Positions 9,023-19,285 are shown, counted from the stretch's first letter. The stretch: 64,000 bases of DNA from CAYREV01 sp964423345 (GCA_964423345.1 CAYREV010000012.1:10381-74380); one strand, 5' to 3'. The notes: generated by a model not told the origin, from the sequence alone. A program made the numbers and translations.

Positions 9023-9463
9023 GGTAAACTCTAGCCTGTTTAATCTGTTAAAGGTTGACAGGGTACCGCGGTTCAATCTCCCGGTATCGGGAGGAGTAAA
9101 CGGCAGCATCCGGTTCACAAAATTTATGTGGCATTTGATAGAAGCGACGGGAGCACAATGAACAACCAATACCTTTCTCTCTCTCCATTGAGCGGCTGCT
9201 GTTATTTTAGCTATTTACGTCCATCCCTTAAGACCGCTGTCGGACGGTTAGCAAACGCAACCGAATGTTAAAAAAGGATCCTTATACCCTCTGAGGGTGC
9301 ACCATCCCATCTCTATTCAAAGCCAAAAGTATATTATATACCAATAATATGCATAATTTTTTTAAAAGTATTTATTTTATTTAGCTTCGTACTCCGATAG
9401 TAAAATTGCTTTGTGGACTCTTTACCGGAAGGAAGGAATTAACTAAGACGGCGTCTTTTGCTT
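9023..9463. other. Intergenic region between divergent lipoprotein genes
   Basis: This 441-bp gap separates the minus-strand LPP20 gene from the plus-strand Ig-like lipoprotein gene. No coding potential is convincing. It holds an AT-rich stretch (about 9328-9385) likely to contain promoter elements, and a short palindrome ACCCTCTGAGGGT at 9286-9298. I cannot fix a promoter with confidence. Confidence 0.6.
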
Positions 9464-11080
9464 ATGTCCAAAATTTTCAGAATACCTTTTTGGCTTGCCT
9501 TAATCGTATTTGCAGGTTCATGTGCAACTCCCACCAGCCCCACCGGGGGACCTCGCGACAAGGAGGGACCAAAAATTGTTTCTACCAAGCCGGAAAGCGG
9601 GACCACTAATTTTAGCGGACGGTCGGTTGGATTGGAATTCTCTGAATTTGTCGACCGCAACTCTTTCAACAATGCAGTCACAATCGAGCCCGACATAGGG
9701 ATGGATTATTCGCTGGACTGGGGACGCAAATCGGTTGCTGTCGAGTTTGAGGAAAAATTGCCCGATCTGACTACGATTATTATATCCATCGGGACCGATG
9801 TGAGGGATGTAAATGGCAACAAAATGGCCTCGCCCAGGAAGATCGCCGTTTCGACCGGGCCGGAGATAGACGAGGGAAAGATCAAGGGCCGGATTCTTGA
9901 TGCTGTAACCGGTAAGGGAAATGAAGGGCACCGTATACTGCTGTATCGGTCCCCCTTTGATTTGTCTAAGAAAGCAGACTATATAGCGGGCACCGATACC
10001 AGCGGAAGTTTTCAGTTTTCCTATTTACGGCAGGGGGAATACAAGGCTTTTTGGGTAGAGGACCGAAACCGGAATAAAATATGGGATCGCGAGCGGGAAA
10101 GGGCGCAACCATTTTTGCGGGAGACCATAACCCTGGAGAAAGCGGCATCCGATTCCCTGAGTCCGCTGTACGTGGCCCCCTCTGATACCACCGATCCAAC
10201 CCTTCAGGGTACGGGCCTTTTTTCCAGTCGCCGGTTGCGGATGCGTTTCAGCGAAAATATTGAGTTGGACAGCCGGACCAGGATAAACGTGACCGATTCG
10301 TTGGGTAACAGCTATACGGAGGCATTTCCCCTGTATATTTCACCGACCGATCCCTATGTACTGTATGCCCAGAGCGGTAAGGAACTCAGGGAAACCGACA
10401 GTTACCGGGTCCACGTGATGAAGATTAAAGACCCCTTCGGCAATATGGCCGACAGTACCTCCCAGGCATTCACGGGTTCCTCTCAGTCGGATACAACGCA
10501 ACAGCGAATCATAGGCCGCCGTCATCAAACCGGGCTGTATCCCGAAGAGCCGGTCGAACTTACCTATGCCGCTCCCATAGGCGAGCAAGCGGTTGTTGAC
10601 TCCATAACCATTGTGAAGGGTACCGGCCTGATGAAAGAGGGAAGAGGTATCAATGTGGAACGCAATACATTGCAGGTTAAACCCCGGGAGGGATGGGAGA
10701 AAGGGGTGGAGTATGAGATACGTTTTTGGAATCCTTTACTATCAGATTTCAAGTATGTGAATCCTGTCATATGGCACAAACACAAGATGGGCCGCCTGAG
10801 TGTTCAACTGCAAGACACTTTGCAATCGCAGAACCATCGCCTCCAATTGATAAGCAGGGAGCGGGGCCTGATGGTAGACACCACCTATAGCTCAGCAATT
10901 ACGGTTGACAGCCTTCCGCCTATAGCCTACCGGGTGGTAAGCTTTGTAGACCGAAACGGCAACGGGAAATGGGACCACGGAACAGTAGAACCCTACACGC
11001 CCCCCGAACCCTACCTGATCAGGCGGAATGTACCCGTGAAAAGTGGGTTTACTTCGGACCTGACCGTATCTTTTGAATAA
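9464..11080 (+). CDS. Ig-like domain lipoprotein (SbsA/Big_5 type)
   Basis: The ATG at 9464 gives a 538-residue protein with signal MSKIFRIPFWLALIVFAGSC (lipobox AGSC) followed by ATPTSPTGGPRDKEGPKIV, a beginning very common for a conserved Bacteroidota lipoprotein with an N-terminal Ig-like domain. The TKPESGTTNFSGRSVGLEFSEFVD stretch matches that domain (about residues 35-125), and a second beta-rich segment, GKIKGRILDAVTGKGNEGHRILLY, follows. The C-terminus ends with VVSFVDRNGNGKWDHGTVEPY, a calcium-loop-like pattern. Role unknown; probably envelope structural. It overlaps the next gene by 8 bp if that gene starts at 11073. Confidence 0.8.
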   Translation: MSKIFRIPFWLALIVFAGSCATPTSPTGGPRDKEGPKIVSTKPESGTTNFSGRSVGLEFSEFVDRNSFNNAVTIEPDIGMDYSLDWGRKSVAVEFEEKLPDLTTIIISIGTDVRDVNGNKMASPRKIAVSTGPEIDEGKIKGRILDAVTGKGNEGHRILLYRSPFDLSKKADYIAGTDTSGSFQFSYLRQGEYKAFWVEDRNRNKIWDRERERAQPFLRETITLEKAASDSLSPLYVAPSDTTDPTLQGTGLFSSRRLRMRFSENIELDSRTRINVTDSLGNSYTEAFPLYISPTDPYVLYAQSGKELRETDSYRVHVMKIKDPFGNMADSTSQAFTGSSQSDTTQQRIIGRRHQTGLYPEEPVELTYAAPIGEQAVVDSITIVKGTGLMKEGRGINVERNTLQVKPREGWEKGVEYEIRFWNPLLSDFKYVNPVIWHKHKMGRLSVQLQDTLQSQNHRLQLISRERGLMVDTTYSSAITVDSLPPIAYRVVSFVDRNGNGKWDHGTVEPYTPPEPYLIRRNVPVKSGFTSDLTVSFE

Positions 11081-13649
11081 TTGGATTAGCTGCCAAGCCT
11101 TGAAAAAAACACTCAAAAAGATAACGCCCTTTATCAGTATCCTCTTTTTCGGGCTTGCCATATGGTTCCTGGACCATGAGCTCAGGCAGTACAGCATGGA
11201 GGAGATACTGGGCCAGTTCTCTGCCATTCCCAACCTTAATATCGCCTTATCCCTTCTTTTCTCTTTTTTAAGCTACCTGGTTCTTACGGTTTACGACGGA
11301 CTGGGGGTACGGTATATAGGCGAGGATCTTTCGGCCGGTCGCATTGTCCGGGCCGGTTATGTAGGCTATGCCTTCAGCCATAACATAGGCATGGCCCTCA
11401 TTACGGGAGGATCCATTCGGTATCGAATCTATTCCGTATGGGGACTTTCGGGCATACAGGTCACCCAGATTGTTGCTTTCAGTGCCCTTACCCTCTGGAT
11501 CGGTTTCTGTTCCGTTGCAGGGCTCTCACTTATATTTGCCACACCCCACCTGCCCGATAACGTCTCCATACCATTTGATTCGCTGCAGATTGTGGGAGCA
11601 GCCCTCTTTTCCATGGTTATAGGATACCTGTTTGCAAGCGTGACCGTAGACAAAGAGATCTCTTTCCGGGGATGGACCTTTTCCTTTCCCGACATAACCA
11701 TGGCCCTTAAGCAGGTCGTCATCGCATCCATAGATTGGGTGATGGCCGGGCTCGTCCTGTATGTACTGCTCCCGGAGGTCGGAATCAGTTTCTTCAGTTT
11801 CATAGGGGTCTTCCTGCTGGCCCAGATTATAGGGCTGTTCAGCCAGGTTCCGGGGGGATTGGGTGTCTTTGAATCGGTTATGTTACTCTATCTTTCCAAC
11901 TTCATGAAGGGGTCGGAGATACTGGGAATCCTGCTTGTGTATCGACTGATATACTATATACTTCCGCTTCTGGGTGCGGTTGTGGTACTGGCTTATCAGG
12001 AGTACCAGGTAAATAGAATGAAAGTTAAAAGCCTGGGTCAGAAGGCAGCCGACTGGATACCGCGGGTGGTGCCGGAAGTACTCAGTGTTTCCGTATTTAT
12101 CGGCGGAGCCATCCTCCTTTTTTCGGGATCCATGCCTTCTGAAATACCCCGCATGGAATGGCTGCAGGTATTTTTGCCTCTGCCGGTAATTGAGATGTCA
12201 CATTTTCTCGCCAGCCTGGTCGGAGTGGGAATGATGGTCCTTGCCCGTAATCTCAAGAGGCGGGTTCATGCCGCCTATCAGATAACAATAGGCCTGCTGG
12301 TTTTCGGTATTTTCTTTACCCTTATGCGGGGTGCCGATTATGAGGAGGCTTCGTTTCTTTTGGTGATGCTGGGCACGCTGATTCCCTGCCGCAAGGAGTT
12401 TCATAGGAAAACCTCACTGATCAATAAGGAGTTTTCGGCCGGATGGCTGACCATGATTGGGCTGGTGATAGTCAGTGCATTGTGGCTGGGGGTATTTTCC
12501 TATCGAAATGTGGCGTACAGTGAAGAGCTGTGGTGGCATTTTACGCTACTGGGGGATGCCCCGCGCTACTTGCGTGCAATGGTGGGCGTACTGGCTTTTA
12601 CCTTTATAATCGCCCTTATAAAAGTCCTTAAACCCCGGGAAAAGAAAGCCCGGGAAGCCGAAGAGGAGGAAATAGGAAGAGTCAGGGAGATATTGAAAAA
12701 TACTCCCCAAACGAAGCCTAATGTTGCGTTGCTTAGAAATAAGCAACTGATATTCAGCGAAAATAAGAACGCTTTCATCATGTATATGGCTTCCGGAAAC
12801 AGCTATGTGGCCATGGGCGATCCCATCGGACCGGAAGAGGAGATAGAAAATCTTCTCTGGGATTTTAACGATTTTTGTGAGGCAGAAAACAAGTGGCCCA
12901 TATTTTACCAGGTAGGGGAAAAATATCTGGATTTCTACCTCGATCTGGGACTCACCTTTCTGAAGATAGGGGAGGAAGCCCGGGTTGAACTGCAGGATTT
13001 CACGCTCTCAAATATTAAGCAAAGTGAGCTGGTGGATCGATACAGCAGTCTCGGTTCTGAAGGCTATACCTTTGAAGTCATTCCCCGGGCCGAGGTATCA
13101 CAGCACCTTTCTGACCTGGAAAAACTGTCGCGCCAATGGAATGAGCGGAATGAGACGGAAAAAGACGGCTTTTCCCACGGTATCTTTGATGCAGAGTATC
13201 TCAAGGAGTTCAACCTGGCCCTGGTCAGAAAGAGGGGGCAACCGGTAGCATATTCCAATATTTGGGTGGGGGCCGATCAATATGAGGTGTCATTTGATGT
13301 ATTGAGAAGTTCTGACCGGCATTCCGAGGATTCCATCCTCTTCCTGCTTTTAGAACTGATGCTCTGGGGGAAAAGACAGCAATATCAATGGTTCAGCCTG
13401 GGGATGGCTCCTTTATCGGGACTGGAAGACCACCAGCATACAGCCCGGTGGAACAAGGTGGCCAACTGGGTATATACCTACGGCGACAACCTGTATAGCT
13501 TCAGTCAGGTACGAGCATTTCGGGAGCAGTTTGACCCGGTCTGGGAACCCCGGTTTATGGCTATACCGGGTGGGTGGGCCCTGCCTGGAGCCGTATCAAA
13601 TGTGGGCTCGCTGGTCATAGGCGGATTCAGGGGATTGCTGAAAGAGTAG
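11073..13649 (+). CDS. MprF-type lysylphosphatidylglycerol synthase/flippase
   Basis: The 858-residue product has the two-part MprF layout. Residues about 1-510 form a multi-helix membrane domain (flippase: SHNIGMALITGGSIRYRIYS, LLAQIIGLFSQVPGGLGVFE). Residues about 530-858 form a GNAT-like aminoacyltransferase (DUF2156) with NKNAFIMYMASGNSYVAMGDPIG, EEARVELQDFTLSN, and WFSLGMAPLSGL...WNKVANWVY. MprF adds an amino acid from aminoacyl-tRNA to phosphatidylglycerol and moves the lipid outward, lowering surface charge; the amino acid here is not determined. The start is uncertain: TTG 11073 overlaps the previous stop, and TTG 11100 would give MKKTLKKITPF, a good membrane-protein beginning. Confidence 0.87.
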   Translation: MNNWISCQALKKTLKKITPFISILFFGLAIWFLDHELRQYSMEEILGQFSAIPNLNIALSLLFSFLSYLVLTVYDGLGVRYIGEDLSAGRIVRAGYVGYAFSHNIGMALITGGSIRYRIYSVWGLSGIQVTQIVAFSALTLWIGFCSVAGLSLIFATPHLPDNVSIPFDSLQIVGAALFSMVIGYLFASVTVDKEISFRGWTFSFPDITMALKQVVIASIDWVMAGLVLYVLLPEVGISFFSFIGVFLLAQIIGLFSQVPGGLGVFESVMLLYLSNFMKGSEILGILLVYRLIYYILPLLGAVVVLAYQEYQVNRMKVKSLGQKAADWIPRVVPEVLSVSVFIGGAILLFSGSMPSEIPRMEWLQVFLPLPVIEMSHFLASLVGVGMMVLARNLKRRVHAAYQITIGLLVFGIFFTLMRGADYEEASFLLVMLGTLIPCRKEFHRKTSLINKEFSAGWLTMIGLVIVSALWLGVFSYRNVAYSEELWWHFTLLGDAPRYLRAMVGVLAFTFIIALIKVLKPREKKAREAEEEEIGRVREILKNTPQTKPNVALLRNKQLIFSENKNAFIMYMASGNSYVAMGDPIGPEEEIENLLWDFNDFCEAENKWPIFYQVGEKYLDFYLDLGLTFLKIGEEARVELQDFTLSNIKQSELVDRYSSLGSEGYTFEVIPRAEVSQHLSDLEKLSRQWNERNETEKDGFSHGIFDAEYLKEFNLALVRKRGQPVAYSNIWVGADQYEVSFDVLRSSDRHSEDSILFLLLELMLWGKRQQYQWFSLGMAPLSGLEDHQHTARWNKVANWVYTYGDNLYSFSQVRAFREQFDPVWEPRFMAIPGGWALPGAVSNVGSLVIGGFRGLLKE

Positions 13650-13779
13650 CCTGAGAGACAGCATAGGGGTATTGGCACCCTGAGGGTGAAAATTTTTAAC
13701 ATACCCCGACTCAAAAAAGTGCCTCAAATTTCTTATCTTGGAACGAACTGCAGCCTAAAAAAACGAACCTGTAGAGTAT

Positions 13780-16700
13780 ATGTCCGAAGAAACAAAATCA
13801 GCGGCTAAAACCGGGATAAAGAACGATAAAACGGATCAGAGCAGTAAAAAGCAGCCTGCCAGGGAGGCGTATGAAAGCACCCACCAGATTCGATTCGTGA
13901 CCGCTGCCAGCCTGTTCGACGGACATGACGCCAGTATCAATATCATGAGGCGTATACTCCAGAGCAGCGGTGCGGAGGTTATTCACCTGGGACATAACCG
14001 CTCGGTGCAGGAAATCGTTACGTGCGCTATACAGGAAGATGTGCAGGGGATTGCCATCAGTTCTTACCAGGGAGGGCATATGGAGTATTTCAAGTATATG
14101 GTGGATCTTCTGAAAGAACGGAATGCCTCCCATATCAAAGTATTCGGTGGCGGCGGCGGGGTTATCGTCGGTGAAGAGATTGAGGAACTGCACAAATACG
14201 GCGTCGAACGCATTTTTTCGGTAGAAGACGGAAGCAAGATGGGGCTTCAGGGCATGATCAACCATATGCTGGAAGCCTGTGACTACGATACGGCCGAAGT
14301 TGAGGAGATAGATGCAAAACGGATTGTCGAACGCGATACGCATACACTTGCCCGTTGCATATCGGCCCTGGAAAACGGCCACGAAGACATTATCAGGTGC
14401 GAAGGGGACAAGGTGTACGACGGCAGCGGCAACCTGATCAAAGCCTCAAAAAACGGCCATCCCATTCCGCTGATTGGCATCACGGGTACCGGAGGGGCCG
14501 GTAAAAGTTCGCTTACCGACGAGCTGGTTCGCCGATTCCTGACTGAATTTGAAAATATACATATTGGCATTATCTCTATTGACCCTTCCAAGGTGCGAAC
14601 CGGCGGGGCACTGCTCGGCGACCGAATACGGATGAACAGCCTCGATCCGGAGCGAGTGTACATGCGTAGCCTGGCTACACGTGCCAGTAACCGTGCCACC
14701 AGCCGATCAGTCAAAGGAGCGATTGAAATGTACAAAACGGCCGGCTTTGACCTTGTGATCGTTGAAACCAGCGGTATCGGGCAAAGTGATACGGAAATTG
14801 TGGATATCTCCGATATTCCACTCTATGTGATGACCAGTGAATATGGTGCCGCTACGCAGCTGGAAAAAATAAACATGCTTGACCTGGCCGAACTGGTAGT
14901 ACTTAACAAGTTTGAGAAAAAGGGGTCGCTGGACGCCCTCCGCGACGTTCGAAAGCAGATTAAACGTAATCGGGGGGAATGGGATACCGATGCCGAGAAG
15001 ATGCCGGTGTATCCCACTATAGCAGCCCAGTTCAATGATGAAGGGGTCAACCGGCTGTTTAAGGCTCTGGTAGACCTGGTCAACAGCCATTACGATCTGA
15101 GCTGGGAAACCAACATCTACACCAATCCGGAACCGGCCGAAGATATACAGGGCCAGGCCATCATCCCCGGCAGGCGCCAGCGGTACCTATCCGAGATCTC
15201 TGATACGGTAAGGGGTTACCATGAATGGGCCGAAGAACAGGTGGATATAGCCAGCAAGCTGGAGCAGGTTGAAGGCACTCTGGAACAGATTGAACGGTGG
15301 GATCCCGACGGCAAGAAGGATTTTGAAGAAAAACTGAATCAGATGCGGAAACACTGGCTGTCAAACCTCGATTCCCACTGCAAGAAAATATTAGAGGGAT
15401 GGGACGAGTTGTATGAGGAGTACCGTCAGGATGAAGTGGAAGTACAGGTGCGCGACAAGACATTTACGAATAAAATGTACCGGGAGTCTCTCAGCGGATT
15501 GAAGATACCGAGGGTGGCCCTGCCGAAAACCCGCCACAAAGGGGAGCAGCTTAAATTTGCCCTGAAAGAGAACCTTCCCGGCTATTATCCCTTTACCGCC
15601 GGGGTATTCCCCTTCAAAAGGGAGGGAGAGGACCCTACACGCATGTTTGCGGGGGAAGGCACACCCGAACGTACCAACAAGCGTTTCCATTACCTTAGCG
15701 AGGGAATGCCGGCCGCCAGGCTGTCAACAGCCTTTGACTCGGTAACGTTGTATGGGGAGGACCCCGACCACCGTCCCGATATATACGGAAAGATCGGAAA
15801 TTCCGGCGTCAGCATCTGTAGCCTGGACGATATGAAGAAGCTCTATTCCGGTTTTGAGCTGACTTCACCCAAAACGTCGGTATCGATGACCATTAACGGG
15901 CCGGCCCCGATGATACTGGCAATGTTTATGAATACGGTGATCGATCAGGAAGTGGAGCGATATCTTAAAGAGAACGGCAAGTGGGAGGAGGCCTGCAAAA
16001 AGATCGAGGCCTATTTTGAAGAGAAAGATGTTGAACAACCCGAATACATGGGTGAGATGCCGGCTACCAACGACCGTTTCGGCCTGGGGATGCTGGGGAT
16101 AACAGGCGATGAGATTATTGACGCCGACACCTATAATAAAATTAAGGAAAAAGCGCTAAAGGTCGTTCGCGGAACGGTTCAGGCGGATATCCTCAAGGAA
16201 GACCAAGCGCAGAACACCTGCATATTTTCAACAGAATTTGCCCTTCGGATGATGGGGGATATCCAACAATACTTTACCGATCACGGAGTGAGGAACTACT
16301 ACTCGGTGTCCATTTCGGGTTACCATATAGCCGAGGCGGGGGCCAACCCCATCACTCAGGCTGCCTTTACCCTGGCTAACGGCTTCACCTATGTAGAATA
16401 TTACCTGTCCCGGGGTATGGATGTTGACGATTTTGCCCACAACCTCTCCTTCTTCTTCAGTAATGGACTGGATCCGGAGTATGCCGTCATCGGACGGGTG
16501 GCCCGACGCATATGGGCGGTTTCCATGCGTGAGAAATATGAAGCAGGCGAACGGTCCCAGAAGCTCAAATACCACATTCAGACCAGCGGCCGCTCGTTAC
16601 ATGCCCAGGAGATTCAATTCAATGATATTCGAACTACGCTCCAGGCACTGCTTGCCATTTACGATAACTGTAACTCCTTGCACACCAATGCATATGATGA

Positions 16701-17274
16701 GGCCATTACAACTCCAACCGAGGAGTCTGTACGACGAGCTCTGGCCATACAGTTGATCATAAACAAGGAGATGGGGACGGCCAAAAACGAAAATATCAAC
16801 CAGGGGTCCTACTTTATTGAAGAGCTGACCGACCTGGTGGAGGAAGCCATTCTTTCCGAGTTTGACCGTATCACCGAAAGAGGTGGTGTACTGGGAGCCA
16901 TGGAAACCATGTACCAGCGCGGCAAGATACAGGATGAAAGCCTATACTATGAATCCAAGAAGCACAGCGGCGATCTGCCGATTATCGGTGTGAACACGTT
17001 CAAGGGTGAGGATGCGGAAAGGGAAGAGGAGGATCACGAAGTAGAACTGATCCGTTCATCCAGGGAGGAGAAAGAGCAGCAGATCGACAACCTTGAGGCT
17101 TTTTGCGAACGCAACGAAGATGAAGCCCGTGAAGCCCTGGAGCGGTTAAAGAAAGTGGCTCGCAACAATGGCAATATCTTCGAGGAGCTTATGGAAACCG
17201 TAAAAGTGGCCTCCCTGGGGCAGATCTCCAATGCGCTCTATGAGGTGGGTGGACAATACCGCCGCAATATGTAA
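13780..17274 (+). CDS. icmF: Fused isobutyryl-CoA mutase (IcmF)
   Basis: This 1164-residue protein has the IcmF fusion order. A B12-binding domain (about residues 35-165) has the base-off motif LFDGHDASINIMRR. A MeaI-type chaperone GTPase (about 225-430) has Walker A TGTGGAGKSSL. A linker and a mutase TIM barrel (about 570-1164) follow. In the substrate pocket F623 (DPTRMFAGEG) and Q811 (AQNTCIFSTEF) sit where IcmF has Phe/Gln and methylmalonyl-CoA mutase has Tyr/Arg, which favours isobutyryl-CoA/n-butyryl-CoA interconversion. The built-in G domain protects and reloads coenzyme B12. It stands alone between a 130-bp upstream gap and convergent genes; no B12 riboswitch fits in the gap. Confidence 0.92.
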   Translation: MSEETKSAAKTGIKNDKTDQSSKKQPAREAYESTHQIRFVTAASLFDGHDASINIMRRILQSSGAEVIHLGHNRSVQEIVTCAIQEDVQGIAISSYQGGHMEYFKYMVDLLKERNASHIKVFGGGGGVIVGEEIEELHKYGVERIFSVEDGSKMGLQGMINHMLEACDYDTAEVEEIDAKRIVERDTHTLARCISALENGHEDIIRCEGDKVYDGSGNLIKASKNGHPIPLIGITGTGGAGKSSLTDELVRRFLTEFENIHIGIISIDPSKVRTGGALLGDRIRMNSLDPERVYMRSLATRASNRATSRSVKGAIEMYKTAGFDLVIVETSGIGQSDTEIVDISDIPLYVMTSEYGAATQLEKINMLDLAELVVLNKFEKKGSLDALRDVRKQIKRNRGEWDTDAEKMPVYPTIAAQFNDEGVNRLFKALVDLVNSHYDLSWETNIYTNPEPAEDIQGQAIIPGRRQRYLSEISDTVRGYHEWAEEQVDIASKLEQVEGTLEQIERWDPDGKKDFEEKLNQMRKHWLSNLDSHCKKILEGWDELYEEYRQDEVEVQVRDKTFTNKMYRESLSGLKIPRVALPKTRHKGEQLKFALKENLPGYYPFTAGVFPFKREGEDPTRMFAGEGTPERTNKRFHYLSEGMPAARLSTAFDSVTLYGEDPDHRPDIYGKIGNSGVSICSLDDMKKLYSGFELTSPKTSVSMTINGPAPMILAMFMNTVIDQEVERYLKENGKWEEACKKIEAYFEEKDVEQPEYMGEMPATNDRFGLGMLGITGDEIIDADTYNKIKEKALKVVRGTVQADILKEDQAQNTCIFSTEFALRMMGDIQQYFTDHGVRNYYSVSISGYHIAEAGANPITQAAFTLANGFTYVEYYLSRGMDVDDFAHNLSFFFSNGLDPEYAVIGRVARRIWAVSMREKYEAGERSQKLKYHIQTSGRSLHAQEIQFNDIRTTLQALLAIYDNCNSLHTNAYDEAITTPTEESVRRALAIQLIINKEMGTAKNENINQGSYFIEELTDLVEEAILSEFDRITERGGVLGAMETMYQRGKIQDESLYYESKKHSGDLPIIGVNTFKGEDAEREEEDHEVELIRSSREEKEQQIDNLEAFCERNEDEAREALERLKKVARNNGNIFEELMETVKVASLGQISNALYEVGGQYRRNM

Positions 17275-17383
17275 CCAGGACTGTTCACATGAAGAAAGCA
17301 TTGGGTAGCATCCTGTTTCTGTCGGCCAAAGGCCAGGAAGCACAGGCTCTATCCCCGAACCTTTGCCGGTGGCGTGCCCGTAT

Positions 17384-18253
17384 TTACCGATAAACCAGAT
17401 CCGCCACAACCGGAAGGTGGTCCGACGGGTAGTAGCCGTTGCTGAAACTGGAGATGATAGCATGATTGCGCACCTTTACGTCTCCGCCGACAAATATATA
17501 ATCAATACGCCTGGGGGGTTCTCCTCCCTGCACGCTGAAGCCTTCAAATGTGAAGGAGGGGCCGACGTGAGGTAGAAGGGGGACTTCATATGCATCACGC
17601 ATCAATGAGCCTTTTGTAAGGATTGCATAGGGCCGGCTGTCGGGGGTGGCGTTAAAGTCACCGGTGAGGATAAAGGGTTCGCCGCCCACCATATCTTCAA
17701 TAGTACGGCGGATAAGGTCTGCACTTTTGGCCCGTGCGGTGTCACCAATATGGTCGAAATGGGTATTAAAGACGTAGATGGCCCTACCGGTTGACCTCTC
17801 CCTGAATTTGCCCCAGGTGACGATGCGCGGCAGGTCGGCATCCCAGCCGGTGCTGACTTCCGAGGGGGTGGGAGACAACCAGGCGGTGCTGTCGGAGCCC
17901 GTCACCAGTTCAAATTTCCGGCTGTTGTAAAAGAGGGCTGAGAACTCACCCTTTTCCCTGCTGTTTTCCCGGCTCAGGCCTATCCACTCCATCTTTTCGA
18001 GCTTGTTATCCATGAACTTCAACTGATGGGCCATGCCTTCCTGGGTGCCCAGAAAATCCGGCTCATGGAATGCAATGAGATTGACCACATCTTCCTTGCG
18101 ATGGGGCCAGCTGTTCATGGAATCTGCGGGGTTATCATATCTGATATTGTATGACATCACCCGTATCTCGGTTTCTGCATTTGTAGTGCAGGATAAAACG
18201 ACGGCTAACAGGCCCATCGTTGCGAAAAGCAGGTAAAGCGGCATTCGTTTCAT
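17384..18253 (-). CDS. Secreted endonuclease/exonuclease/phosphatase-family lipoprotein
   Basis: The 289-residue protein has a lipoprotein signal (LLAVVLSCTT) and the EEP fold motifs in order: MSYNIRYDNP (Asn), GTQEGMAHQL (catalytic Glu), FNTHFDHIGDTAR, ILTGDFNATPDSRPY (Asp/Asn), RRIDYIFVGG and YYPSDHLPVVADL (Asp-His). The fold hydrolyses phosphodiester or phosphomonoester bonds; this small secreted subfamily is common in sugar-utilisation loci but its substrate is not known. It lies 27 bp downstream of the TIM-barrel gene on the same strand, so they are probably one operon. Confidence 0.85.
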   Translation of the reverse strand: MKRMPLYLLFATMGLLAVVLSCTTNAETEIRVMSYNIRYDNPADSMNSWPHRKEDVVNLIAFHEPDFLGTQEGMAHQLKFMDNKLEKMEWIGLSRENSREKGEFSALFYNSRKFELVTGSDSTAWLSPTPSEVSTGWDADLPRIVTWGKFRERSTGRAIYVFNTHFDHIGDTARAKSADLIRRTIEDMVGGEPFILTGDFNATPDSRPYAILTKGSLMRDAYEVPLLPHVGPSFTFEGFSVQGGEPPRRIDYIFVGGDVKVRNHAIISSFSNGYYPSDHLPVVADLVYR

Positions 18254-18280
18254 AGGGAGTCGGGGGTAGGTGGTTTAAGG

Positions 18281-19285
18281 TCAGTCATTTTCCGAGAAGG
18301 CGGAATCAAAGGCGGATTCCGAAGGGGGTATATCTATTTTTTTGACGTATTCACAGGATTCGCGAGCCCCGTATTCACGATCCATGCCGCTGTCTTCCCA
18401 CTCAACCGAAAGGGGGCCCCGATAATGTATTTTATTGAGTGCCCGGACGACCCGATCGAAATCAATCTTGCCCCTTCCGATAGATACAAAATCCCAATAC
18501 CTGTCGCGGTGGCCGAATTCCAGATGTCCCCCGAACACTCCCGCTCGTGTAGGGTGATCGGCCCACCATACATCTTTCATATGGGCATGGTATATGCGGT
18601 CACCGAAGGTATGGATAAACTGCAGATAATCGACTCCCTGGTAACCGAGATGGCTGGGGTCGTAGTTGAAGCCAAAGGCTTCCCGGTAATCGATCGCCTC
18701 AAGAGCGTTTTCTGCTGAGGAGATATCAAAAGCTATTTCTGTGGGGTGGACTTCCAGGCCGAACTTAATACCTGCCTCGTCAAACACATCCATGATCGGG
18801 TTCCAACGGTCGGCAAAATCTTTGTACCCCTCTTCTACCATGCCTGGCTTGTTGGGAGGGAAAGAGTAAAGCTTGGACCAAATAGAGCTCCCGGTAAAAC
18901 CGTTTACCACTTCGACTCCCAGCCTGGAGGCCGCCCGTGCTGTTTTTTTCATCTCTTCGGCTGCCCGGCTCCTGACTCCCTCGGGATCTCCATCGCCCCA
19001 CACATGGGAGGGAAGGATATCCTTGTGGCGTTCATCAATGAGATCGCATACGGCCTGTCCGACCAGGTGGTTGCTAATGGACCATACCTTGAGGTTGTAC
19101 TTTGCCAACAATTCCCTGCGCTGCTCGCAGTAGGTATCTTCTTCCAATGCCCGGTTAACATTAAAATGTTCGCCCCAGCAGGCCAGTTCAAGTCCGTCAT
19201 AGCCCCATTCCGAAGCTTTACTTGCAATAGTTTCCAAATCCATGTCGGCCCACTGGCCGGTGAAAAGAGTTACGGGTCGAGACAT
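18281..19285 (-). CDS. Sugar phosphate isomerase/epimerase-like TIM barrel
   Basis: This 334-residue protein belongs to the xylose-isomerase-like TIM-barrel superfamily. Likely metal ligands are visible: LEVHPTEIAFD (Glu), FNYDPSHLGYQ (Asp/His), YHAHMKDVWW (His) and LSVEWEDSGMD (Glu). It has no signal peptide, so it should act in the cytoplasm, unlike the Tat-signal paralogue at 46384. Family members isomerise or epimerise keto-sugars, and some are C-deglycosidase subunits. It precedes the EEP lipoprotein gene and lies 131 bp downstream of the LacI gene. Confidence 0.85.
   Translation of the reverse strand: MSRPVTLFTGQWADMDLETIASKASEWGYDGLELACWGEHFNVNRALEEDTYCEQRRELLAKYNLKVWSISNHLVGQAVCDLIDERHKDILPSHVWGDGDPEGVRSRAAEEMKKTARAASRLGVEVVNGFTGSSIWSKLYSFPPNKPGMVEEGYKDFADRWNPIMDVFDEAGIKFGLEVHPTEIAFDISSAENALEAIDYREAFGFNYDPSHLGYQGVDYLQFIHTFGDRIYHAHMKDVWWADHPTRAGVFGGHLEFGHRDRYWDFVSIGRGKIDFDRVVRALNKIHYRGPLSVEWEDSGMDREYGARESCEYVKKIDIPPSESAFDSAFSEND

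Noticed and set aside
9023..9169. N-terminal extension of the LPP20 protein to 9169
   Set aside because: The extension has no signal or family sequence, while ATG 9022 starts a standard lipoprotein signal.
13650..13779. Cobalamin riboswitch before icmF
   Set aside because: The gap is only 130 bp and I see no B12-box-like conserved sequence.
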